Source: Isoetes taiwanensis (taxonomy: Eukaryota; Streptophyta; Lycopodiopsida; Isoetales; Isoetaceae). Taken from it: a stretch of DNA of 64,000 nt. The stretch spans positions 4,704,829 through 4,768,828 of the forward strand of contig JAJEKV010000041.1 of assembly GCA_021234155.1 (NCBI GenBank). The letters are read 5' to 3'. Made by a program: the position numbers and the translations under genes. Shown here in pieces: positions 47,641 to 57,199 of this stretch. The notes under the pieces are model-generated. The model saw nothing but the letters and a program-made list of their open reading frames with translations. It was not told where the DNA came from and did no database searches. Every line of letters begins with the position of its first letter. Positions within the stretch are counted from its first letter, which is position 1.

Positions 47641-48547
47641 TTGTGTGCTTCCCTATGCTCCCGACAACCTTTAGCTTTTCTTTATATTGGTTGCCGGACT
47701 TATGAGCTGTGGATTCCCTCCGTCTCTTAACAGCTGGCTTGTCCAACGGATCGGGCTCACGCGAGGTTTCCTGCTCTGTGTTGGTCTGCTGCTGTTGTTG
47801 CTGCTCCTTCTGTTGTTGCTCTTATTGGGCCCTTTCCGCTCGTTCTCGAGCCTCGCGGGCTGCTACCATGTCGGCTTCTACCAGAGCAAACCGCCGAGTT
47901 GCGACCCTTCGGAGCAGCTCTTGATGGTAGCGGTCTGGCTGGAGGTGCATATCCATCTGGACCGTTATCAGGTAGTCCAGGCTAACATGTCCTGGGATCT
48001 CACCCCATGTGAAGCTCTGAGTAGCCTCATTCCACTCATACGGGGGCAGCTCGAAGGGTTCACAATTGATGATGGCTCTCCCATCACCTAGATAGACATA
48101 CTCACATCCTCTATCCGCGGTGTCTCCCCTCTCTATCTCCCGGGTGTCGTCTTCCCGGGCCAGACTTCTGATGCGGGCCGCCTCTCTCCGAATGCACTCG
48201 GGTGGGTAGAACTTAACCAGTACCATAACCTGGTCGGGTTGCTCGACTATGGTATACGCCTGCCGTTGGAGGTTGAGCTTGATCAAGAAACGTTCTGAAA
48301 TATGGAAGATAGGGTAGGGTATCCTGATGCCATCACTGAAGCGCTGCACCAACTCGTTCAGAAGGAGCTCAACCATCTCGGGGTTAGTAGCCAGGTGCTC
48401 CCCAAGCATGGCGTAGATTTGAGGTATTGTGAGGCTGGCGGGGCTCAAAGTACTTTTGGTATTGGCCATGGACAAAGGCGCTGGCGGGAAGGGAGGCGGG
48501 AAATGGGGCACTAGGGTTTGGGGATGGCGAGGCGCAAGCGGAGGCAA
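47641..48547 (-). pseudogene. Unknown N-terminal ORF reading toward the H3 fold
   Basis: A 241-residue frame (48547-47822; likely start MANTKS at about 48469) ends at a TAA. The same frame continues as a Gln/Glu-rich stretch and a basic segment (DKPAVKRRRESTAHKSG), after which a shift leads into the histone fold. The protein has helical segments (MVELLLNELVQRF) but no family that I recognise. It may be a long N-terminal extension of an H3-like protein, or an adjacent gene fused by decay. Confidence 0.4.
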
Positions 48548-48631
48548 GGTTGCAAGCTCGGGCTCCGGTGGCTATGGCGGACGGCTTGGGTAGGCGGGAG
48601 GAGGCACAAACGAAACAAGAAAAACTTTTTT

Positions 48632-48680
48632 TTAATTTAAATTTTTTTTTGAAGCTTTTTAAAAAAAAAAAAAAAAAAAA
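48632..48680. repeat. T-run/A-run pair
   Basis: Homopolymer T stretches (about 48626-48657) are followed by 20 or more A (48660-48680). Could mark the end of an inserted retroelement, but no target duplication was found. Confidence 0.5.
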
Positions 48681-48689
48681 TTTATACGG

Positions 48690-49091
48690 CAGAAATACGC
48701 GCCAGGTTATACACGTTTCTTTTGATATTCTGGAGCGCCCAAACCCGAGTGGTGTCCGAGTTGGGTTTTGGGCCCCCCTCGACCCTTTGTTGCCGGGTGA
48801 CGACCCCTCTGGTTATTTGGACCATGCCGGACACGCTGGAACAAAAATCTCATCGATCCGAGCTACGTGGAGAAAGTTATGACGATTACAAAACTTGAAC
48901 CTCTGGCTCCACTTTCTGACCTTAGCCACTCCACTAGAGAACACTTCCCTCCACAACTAGGTCATTCCTCCCATGACTAGGCCAACTAAGACACTAATTA
49001 CAGAGTTGGGATGCTCTAACCTAGGAGGAAGTACAGTCAACTAACGAGTTAGACTATGGCCAGTGCAACAGTTTTGGTCCACCAAAACCAT
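48690..49091. other. Element 1 leader region
   Basis: Untranslated sequence between the primer site and the unidentified ORFs. No gene seen. Confidence 0.5.
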
Positions 49092-49103
49092 GCTCTGATA
49101 CCA
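49092..49103 (-). promoter_or_regulatory. Primer binding site, tRNA-iMet type
   Basis: The minus strand reads TGGTATCAGAGC one base after the 5' LTR end. This is the complement of the 3' end of plant initiator tRNA-Met, the standard primer for chromoviruses. It fixes this LTR as the 5' one. Confidence 0.93.
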
Positions 49104-49104
49104 C

Positions 49105-50648
49105 TGTGACGCTCGCAGAACCTATACGATGCTCCCATCGTATAAATATGGGAATCCCCCTCCCATGGCGACAACTTCACCATGACAAGGCCCTCCATCA
49201 TACTCGGACCACTTGGGATGGCCAAGTGTCCGGACGAGGAACACGGAGGTGTCATTCGTCCCACGTCCTCTATGGGAAATCCTATACAGCGGAAGCATAC
49301 ATACACGTTAGCATACAATCATCATGCAAATAATATACCACCACGAAGGGTGGCCCATCCATCATCATCACGGAAAAGATAATACATCCATAATAACATG
49401 AAATAACACCATGACAAGGCACTACCCCGGGCTTAGACTCCAAGGGATCAACTGAAGGCCAGGGCCTCAAGATATCAAAAGACGGAAGTATAACATGGCG
49501 TTGGCTGGCATAAGACAATGGCTAGGGTTGTCCACTCCATCCGCCCCTCCTGTGCACACTTTGCAGATAGGCTGAATCATGCTATGATGTGCTTGTAGCC
49601 CTCCAGAGACGCAATCCCAAAGAATCACCCTTCAGGACTACTCCGGGTTACATCTCCCCGGTCCGATGAGGCAGGTCAGAGAGGCGTCTCCTCCCCGAGT
49701 ATGACGAATCCCTGGGTGTGCTAGAAGAACACGTGCCGCATCAGCAACCCCCGCATCCGTACCCGACTTACTCCCCTAAATCTAAAGCTCACCAACCCGT
49801 TCGAGCCCAGGACGGCCATCTATGACTCACGCCCTCCGGCCCAGAGAGTGTCAGACCCATACCCGGCCCACACACAGTGACCGGCTATAAGCCTAGCACA
49901 CTATAGGAGTTCTGTAGCCGTGCTAGGCAAGACCCCACCCCCGATTCACCCGCATACTCGTTGTCTGGTGCTGAACCACATCATAGCATCCACAGCCAGG
50001 TTGGCTCTTGTGCACAGGCCGCAATTATTGGGTATTCAGGGATCTAGCTAGAGACATCTCTAATACTAAGAGGCTTTTAGGTCTCTACCCTTCCCTTAAT
50101 TCCCAATACACGGAAGAAGCAGAAAGAACTAATGTAGATACCATTCAAGTGTTCAGAACAACTTACAAAAGAGAAATTAATCATTCCATCTACTCAAAGA
50201 AGTGTCAGCGAGAAAGAAGCTATCTATTGACTAACCAGTGTCTTGGCTAGAGCCATGGTCACGATAGGCATCCATAGTTCGAGGCTGGTAGTCAAGTGTT
50301 GGCAAAAAACAAGTGTAAGCTGCTGGCTGCTGCTCCCCTTCACTCCAAATTCGAATTTGGGGTGAACTGGAGGGTAGGACCCCTATTCCTTGGCCCAAAA
50401 TATCCCTCCTGGCCAATCGAGTTGGGCCAGGTGGCACCCCCTCAGTGGTCACAATTAGTTAATTAGACCATAATGGCTTAATTAGGTTAATTATGCCACT
50501 ATAATCCATAATTATCCTTTGGTTTTATTAGCATAGGTAATAAAATCCATTATAGGCGAACCCCTCACTTGGGCCCTTAGGCCTACTATGTACTGGTGAC
50601 GTGTCATGGTATGCATACGTATACCGTACAGATACCTGGAACGTCACA
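49105..50648 (-). repeat. Element 1 5' LTR
   Basis: 1544 bp, direct repeat of 19710-20929, with an extra 332-bp block at 50033-50364 that has no clear target duplication. It is flanked by the AGATG duplication at 50649-50653. Confidence 0.92.
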
Positions 50649-50653
50649 AGATG

Positions 50654-51145
50654 CCACAAGAGCACGAGCCTGGAGCACAATGTACTTACTCCAGAAAGGA
50701 GACTAACGATAAGAATCAATTCGAGGATACTGAATCCAGATGCATTCCATCATTTCTGATTCAAGGGAGAAACACTCGTAGACTGTCAATATCTTTTTCT
50801 GGGCCACTGTAATAACATCGTGTGCAGATGAATTAATGCCCTGAAAGATGTGGTGTCTGCGACGCTCCCATATCGACCATAGGAGCCAACAGGAACCAAG
50901 ATGGAATGTCCTTTGTTTAACTGGAGGCCATGCGTTGGGATAGGACGCCAAGAGGATGTATCGGCAGTCCAATGTACTGTTAAACAAACCTTGTAGCCAG
51001 GACCACGCTGGTTGAACCTCAGGACAATTAAAGAGACAATGCTCAAGAGTCTCAACGTCTGAAAGACAGAGCGGGCATACTGCAGATATGCGAGGATCAT
51101 AGCGATGTCGAAAGGCATTAACCTGCAGGCAAAGGAATTTGATCT
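50654..51145 (-). mobile_element. LINE ORF2 C-terminal piece abutting the transposase
   Basis: The minus-strand frame carries a zf-RVT-like cysteine/histidine cluster (CPLCLSDVETLEHCLFNC) and a W-rich end (CWLLWSIWERRRHHIF), typical of plant LINE ORF2 ends, then LINE 3' untranslated sequence that continues at 19704. Its 5' side joins the transposase frame near 51145 without a stop, giving a fused 377-residue ORF. This is a 5'-truncated LINE insertion, not a natural fusion protein. Confidence 0.8.
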
Positions 51146-53232
51146 GATGCTGAAATGTAATGTTTCTCAAGGGCTCAATTGCACAGCGACCCAATTGATC
51201 TCTCCGAAAAATCCATTCCTTGAAATAATATGTTTCTTCCAATAGCTCGATGTCTGGACGAGGATTATAGGAATCTTGGATAACCTCAATCATTGCTGGC
51301 AGGCTGAGAGCTTTTTTTCGAGCAAGACGTTTAGAAAACCTACTGAACATCTGATCAATTTGATCGTGTGTATGCCCAACTAGCAGAAAACCAATCTTCA
51401 CCTTCTTGAAGATTTGTTTTTCAACTAGCATGGCACAGTAAGCAAATAATGCCTGATTCTTATTTTCTCTTGTCGTGTTGTCTAGCTGAAGATGTAGAAC
51501 CGGTGGTATATGTTCTAGATTGGAAAGAAGCTTATTCAATATTGTGATAATGAGATTTGGATCAGCATGAATGTTTGGATAGTTCAAAAATGCCTTGCAA
51601 GATAGTTTCCCATTAAATACCATAGCACCAACAACATGCAGGTGTATGAAATCTTCTTCAGGAGCATCCTTAGGCACAATGACAAAATGTGGTAGGGTGG
51701 TCTTCTTCTGGTCCATTCCATCAATAACAACCGATATGTAGTTGAGTGGTTGTTCCAGTGCTTTCTTCCTATGTTTTGTCAATTTTCTCCTTTCCAAAGA
51801 TTGTTGTTCTCTGTGCTTGTTCAGTTTCTCTTTCAATGCATCTGAAATGAAAATATGTTCAGGAAAGAAACTATTATTAAGTAGAACTAGGTAAGAACAC
51901 GTTGTGGAAGCTTACTTTTAGTGTGAAGTGTCCTTGCATTTTGTCTCTGAGCTTTTAATTCAGAGCATGTAGCACAAACAGACATCCGGTGCTTTCTAGG
52001 AATGGACACGCGAGAAAACTCTTTTTTCCACAGCACAGTGAAGTAAGAGTAGCATACACGATGTTCTCCAGCCTCAACACACATATCCTTATAATTATTG
52101 TAGACTTCACGTTTCGTGAAGTTGTCACTCAAGTGGTACATAGGGCTGTTAGGGAGTTTCTCGCATGACTCCTTAAAGAAACCTTCCATCTAGGAAACAC
52201 ATTGAAGGGCATGAATTCTGGATATACTTCCTGAATGGCAGTAGTCATTAATGTCGGGATTCTTGTCAAGCCTTTTCTTCAGGCGGTCAAGTCATCTGCT
52301 GCCTAAAGCATGAATCAATTTAAAGGCTGTTTGACAGACGGTGTGGCCACCAGCTGTGTAAGTAAACCTTTCAACATAATCTGGCCTAATATTGAAGGCT
52401 AAGTAGCCCCTTTGGTCTAGCAGAATCATTGAACTGTAACCATCACGAATCAACCTCAATTCCTTTAGTCCAATCTTAAGCAAACAACGTTGAGAACAAC
52501 AATGATTTGTATGTGTTGCCCTCAAGTGAGCCTCGTCCATAAGTTTCTTTTTTCTCTGGGATGTACATGCTTTCTTGTGTAAGTTTCGCTTAAGGTTTTT
52601 ACTTGCAGGAGCTTTGAATTCAAACATAGAGTCTTGTGGCTTTGGTAGGTCCTCATCTGAGAGATCAACATGAGGTGTTTCTTCGTCTGACACGGGAGCA
52701 ACAGATGGTGTACTAGTAGATGCTGAGAGGTTTGGTGTGGGCAAGTCCAGGGGGGAGGTCTCTCTCTGGGAAAAAGTAATCGAGGTTGGTGCCGTAGTTG
52801 ACCAGCTCCTGAAGTGTCGTAGAACACAGGAGTTGCGTGGCGCTGACTGCTCCCACTTGTTATAGTACCAATTAACAAAATGGATGGACTTGGCGTGATT
52901 TCCCTCCGGGGAGGCAGTCTACGGTGGACTATGGGAGACGTACTAAAATGAACTGGAGGAGGGAGTCTGAGCTCTGTAGCCTGTGGTGGAGTAAAACGCA
53001 TTGGTGGGGGCAAACGACGTTCAGGAGCAGGGTGTGGTGGAGTAAATTGAACTGGTGGTGGAAGCCGAGGTGGTCGTGGTGGAGTAAACTGAACTGGGTT
53101 GGGGCTTCGAATATCGGAGGCAGAAGTTTCGTGGCTACTTCCTGGGGTCAGTTGAGGAGGTGTGAAAGTCATCGGAGGAGGAAGCCTGCGAGCAGGAGAG
53201 GGAGGATCTGCAGCTCTTTTGTCTCGAGCCAT
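51146..53232 (-). pseudogene. DUF7869-like transposase (RNase H fold), 3'-truncated
   Basis: The start is MARDKR at about 53232, with a proline-rich N-terminus (repeats of LPPP-x-FTPP) to about 52750. After a frameshift come a basic region, a cysteine pair (CCSQRCLLK) with an RDGYSSM segment (52520-52400), a further cysteine motif (SVCATCSEL, about 51960), an intron (about 51845-51912), then the presumed catalytic region: VVIDGMDQ (about 51722), LQLDNTTRENKN (about 51485) and GHTHDQID (about 51370). The D...D-N...G-H-T-H series resembles the DUF7869 group of RNase H-fold proteins found in eukaryotic mobile elements. The C-terminus is replaced by a LINE. Family call is from memory of motifs. 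Confidence 0.65.
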
Positions 53233-53254
53233 ACTCAGAAAGTTAGCGTCACAC

Positions 53255-53425
53255 TGTATAAATTTATATGACAGAAGAGCAGACGGTATAAATTTATACA
53301 GAGATGGTATAAATTTATACAAAGAAGGGCAACTTTGAGCGGCAAACTGTATAAATTTATACAGGGATGGTATAAATTTATACAGAGAAGGGCAACTTAG
53401 AACACAAACGGTATAAATTTATATG
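53255..53425. repeat. Palindrome cluster 1 at transposase start
   Basis: Six perfect TATAAATTTATA copies (53257, 53287, 53308, 53350, 53371, 53412). They lie within a two-unit tandem repeat of about 63 bp that also contains GAAGGGCAACTT. The cluster begins about 20 bp upstream of the transposase start codon, so it covers its likely promoter. Confidence 0.92.
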
Positions 53426-53680
53426 AAAACTCACAGATACTTGTATGGGAAACGTTATGGAGAACCGCTATACAGAATGGCACTTAACAGAGGTACTTAA
53501 GCCCGGCGCCAGTCGACCTATTTTCTATATACGCTGTTCGAAGTCGGTCACCATTAGCTTTATATACCCCCTAATTTGCTCTCCCGAACAGCTATAAGCG
53601 GATCCATACGGTCATGGCCACGTAAGTCTCTAATCCGTACTATTCTAGTTTCACATCTCTTTTAATCTGTTGAGTCTAAG
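53426..53680. other. Unique part of the divergent intergenic region
   Basis: No TATAAATTTATA copies. Contains TATATACCCC near 53562, a TATA-like sequence. No gene. Confidence 0.4.
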
Positions 53681-54004
53681 CTCCTTCTGTATAAATTTAT
53701 ACCGAAAGTGTTCTGGAATGGTATAAATTTATACGCCTCGAGCACGAGCGGTATAAATTTATAATCGCTTGTAACACTTGCAAAGATGAATTTATACGCC
53801 GAAGACGAGCGGTATAAATTTATACACCGCCCAACACATTCGGGTATAAAGTGTTGGAACGGTATAAATTTATACCGCCAGTTTCAAGGCGATAAATTCA
53901 TAGAAACGTGTTCTGCAACGGTATAAATTTATACCGCTCGTGCTCAGAGCGTATAAATTTATACCGTTCCAGAACACTTTCGGTATAAATTTATACAGAA
54001 GGAG
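53681..54004. repeat. 324-bp imperfect palindrome built of TATAAATTTATA units
   Basis: The outer arms (53681-53763 and 53922-54004) are near-perfect reverse complements: CTCCTTCTG at one end and CAGAAGGAG at the other, with CGAAAGTGTTCTGGAA mirrored by TTCCAGAACACTTTCG. Symmetry continues inward with changes to a centre near 53848 (CCAACAC...GTGTTGG). It contains eight perfect motif copies (53690, 53722, 53752, 53813, 53863, 53922, 53952, 53984). It lies between divergent transposase and gene A. Confidence 0.93.
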
Positions 54005-54669
54005 ACCAATGTCGTTTCAACAACAACTTTGTAAACACTTGCGGTATAAATTATTCATGGTTTAAATTCTCGTAAAGTGTCGAGTGTCTAAAAAAAGGTC
54101 CTGAACCATAGTAATTGAGTAAAAATGTTGTGTTTTAAGTTTAATTGACACAAATAAAGGGTTAAAATAGCGTGCATTTTAGGTCCTTTAAGCCACTTTT
54201 CTTACAGTTAAAGTGTTTAAAATAGTGGATAAAAACTGTATTTCTGATGTAAAAATGGGTTTTTTTGCGCCTTTTCAGCCCCAAGATCACGTTCACACAG
54301 AGAGGCCAACCATCAAAGGCAAAAGCAGCAGAGCCACAAACATATGAATTGAGAGACCCGGGACGTGGTACGCATTACCGTGGGAGCCGAGAGCGCAAAA
54401 CCCAATCGAGGCGTACCTTTATTTGTGTTATCAGTCAGGGAGGGGAAAGTGGAAGTCGGATGATTACGACCCCGCCGGCGAAATGACAAGCCTCACTGCT
54501 ACAAATGAAGATGAGATTCTTATGAAGTGCCTAAATGACGACGAGGACGTCTTCTACATTCTGAACAGTAGAATGCTTCGTATAAGCATGTGCAAACCTA
54601 AAGACGTCCATGATTACATGGCGGAAAATTACAAGAATGGCTATGTAAGTTGGTCTTAGTGGCTTCATG

Positions 54670-54681
54670 TATAAATTTATA
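54670..54681. repeat. Palindrome copy in gene A intron 1
   Basis: Single TATAAATTTATA within the 69-bp first intron. Confidence 0.85.
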
Positions 54682-55741
54682 CCGTCATCTTCCTAATTTA
54701 CCCTGCATTACAGGACATAGTGGACATTTTGTCCTCAGTAATACTTTGTGAACAAAAGGAGATGGCCAAAGGTCTTTGGTACCCCATTCCTAAAGAAGAT
54801 GTCGAGAAGGAAGAGGAATCGGAAGAAGAAGAGGAAGAGGAGGAACCGGTGGTGACAAGAGAGAAGAACAAGAGAGCAGCATTGGTAATAGATACACAGC
54901 CTCCCACCAAAAAAAGGTCAAGAACCACAAAGGCCTTGACCATAGAGGAGTCAGCAGAAGCTCTCCAAAAGGCTCTTGGAGCAAACATTGTTGTGCGGCC
55001 CACAGACAAGTCAAGTGCTATTTTAAAGAGGGTTAATGAGACCAAATTCCTCAAGCAAACCATTTCTTTGACACTGAGCACAACTAAGAGGCCACCAAAA
55101 AATGAAGATGGGGTCATAGTGCTTCAGGTCCGAAAGCTGTACGCGGCACATGTGGCTATCCTCAAGCAAAGAATGAGAAGGAATCCTCATGCCCATGTGT
55201 CGCCACTAGTTGTGATGGTAGACAGAAGTCAGTGCAACCAATTAAAAGATTACAGAAAGGCAGACTTCAAAGATTACACCTATTATGTTCTTGGGTACAC
55301 ATAGTTATAAAGCAAAGAAAAGAACCTTCAAAAGAAGAAAGCCGTAATGAAGTCTGGAAGAGCGTGGAAGCACATATCTACGTGGGGGTGACAGATGAAG
55401 AAGCAAAGGTCTTTGCCGTGAGTCATAATCTCGACAATGACTTCAGATTAAAAATGAGCCTGATAGACAAGATCCGCTTTATGCACCGAGAGTACGTGGA
55501 GTTTAAACAAGTGCATGGAGAGGACTTTAAAAAGCAAAAGAACAAGCTCCAAGAGCTTCGAGAAGCTCGTGTCACAGAGTGCTGCCTTAGTTATGATTCC
55601 GATAAGAAGTCTATAATGGCTGTAAAGCAGTACGACAATTACTTCCAGCTTGCCTTCCGAGATGGTCAAGTAAGTAAAACTTTTAATTATCTTTTAGTAG
55701 TATGTTTAGTTTGGAGTGAACTGTGCAGTGGCCTCAAACTG

Positions 55742-55993
55742 TATAAATTTATACCAACCTTGAGAGCAGGGCTCGGTATAAATTTATACCGTGCCTTGGC
55801 ACGATATGAATTTATACAGAGCCACGACACGGTATGAATTTATACAGAGCCACGGCACGGTATAAATTTATACCGAGCCAAATTTATACCATGCCTTGGC
55901 TCGGTATAAATTTATACCGTGCCTTGGCACTGTATAAATTTATACCGTGCCTTGGTTTGGTATAAATTTATACCGAGCCCTGCTTTCAAGGTT
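55742..55993. repeat. Palindrome cluster 2 in gene A intron 2
   Basis: Six perfect copies (55742, 55777, 55861, 55905, 55933, 55961) plus variants such as TATGAATTTATA. The block from about 55756 to 55993 is itself an imperfect palindrome: AACCTTGAGAGCAGGGCTCGG at one side mirrors CCGAGCCCTGCTTTCAAGGTT at the other. Spacers repeat the self-complementary-like GTGCCTTGGCAC. Confidence 0.92.
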
Positions 55994-57030
55994 AGGCTTT
56001 CAAGTTATGCTACTCAACACTAAATTATTTGACTTCGACCATTAACAGGTTTGGGATCTTCAAGAAACAATTTTTTGCATGTTCGAGGATGGTGAGCTTA
56101 AAGAACAAGCTAGCTCCACTGGAAAAAAAACCAAAAAAAAATATTGAAGGAAAACAGAAAAACATGAGCATTGTACCCTGGACTCAGCTACAGGGTCTAA
56201 AAAGCAAAGAAATTTTTGTACGTCTCCTGGAGAAGGTTGTGGCCAAGGAATTTACTCTAGATGAAATGGCCAAGGAAGCTAAGACGTAAGCCTTTTGTAC
56301 TATGTTCTTTATTCCTCACTTTGTCTTACAACCTCTTTTCTTTTGCAGTCAGAAAGACATTGTCACCTGCCAGTCTGAACTAATGAAGCAACTAAACTTA
56401 GAAGACTAGGAGGAGTGCAAGCTTCTTTACCCAACTTGTACGACAGACAGTACAATCAGAGAGCATGCAGTTAACTTCAGTGGCTGGGTAAGTTTTGCAG
56501 AAAACATGTTTTGTCTTTGTGCCTTTGTCTCACTGTTCTCTTACAGAACAAGAAGAAAGGGCTACCAGCAGGCTTTTTGAACCTGGTTCGTAGGGCCAAA
56601 GAGGAAAGGCAGAGACTTAAGGCCATTGAACAGAGAAAAGAAGTCGGCCCCAGCAGTTTTGACACTAGCTATGAAAGATTTACAATGTTTGATCATGACT
56701 GCTTGTACAAGGTCGTTCAGGGTGATTGCACTAAGCTGGGGACACTTTTGGACAAGCAAAATTTTACTTTGTGCATAGCACATATTCCATACGGCTTTAA
56801 AATTAAAGATAGCGCCTTCGACGATGAAGCCTTCACGCACGTGCAAGTCCGTGCTTTTTTGGACGGGCTAAAGGATGTCACGATATCTGCAAACTAGAGG
56901 ATTATCATTTTTTCATTCCGATATGCAAACGATGCCGATGCTTAAACCTATGGGAGCGGTCTGTAACGCCGGCTTCGAAACTACGTTTGGTAAGCTTTAA
57001 ATTTATTGATTTTCTATTTACTGTAACTCC

Positions 57031-57199
57031 ACGGTATAAATTTATACCACAGTTGCCTTAAGGTTTAAATTTATACGGCTGGAGCAACCGTGGTATAAAT
57101 TTATACAGCAAGGCAAACTTCGTATAAATTCATACGGCATGGCACCGTGGTATAAATTTATACAGCAAGGCAACCGTGGTATAAATTTATACCTCCACA
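57031..57199. repeat. Palindrome cluster 3 in gene A intron 5
   Basis: Four perfect copies (57035, 57094, 57151, 57180) and degenerate ones (TTTAAATTTATA, TATAAATTCATA). They are interspersed with GCAAGGCAACCGTGG, and the whole block again folds back on itself. Confidence 0.92.

Larger units (their letters stand above)
19710..50648 (-). mobile_element. Nested Ty3/gypsy chromovirus (element 1)
   Basis: LTRs beginning TGTGACGC and ending GTCACA lie at 19710-20929 and 49105-50648, with AGATG target duplications. On the minus strand the order is 5' LTR, tRNA-iMet primer site, about 5 kb of unidentified ORFs, gag, protease, RT, RNase H, integrase with chromodomain, polypurine tract, 3' LTR. The Tat-like element is inserted between protease and RT. 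Stops and shifts in gag and pol mean it cannot be autonomous. Confidence 0.92.

Noticed and set aside
47709-47924. Cys-rich plus-strand ORF near 47800
   Set aside because: Antisense of a Gln-rich (CAA/CAG) stretch of the minus-strand ORF.
50703-51836. Natural transposase-LINE fusion protein
   Set aside because: The second half is a LINE ORF2 end followed by LINE 3' untranslated sequence, so the open frame across the junction is fortuitous.
52924-53271. Plus-strand 115-codon ORF rich in Trp and Ser
   Set aside because: It is the antisense of the proline-rich repeats of the transposase N-terminus.
53255-57199. CRISPR-like array
   Set aside because: Repeats are short perfect palindromes with irregular spacing, mirrored spacers and positions inside spliced introns. 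No cas genes; the context is eukaryotic.
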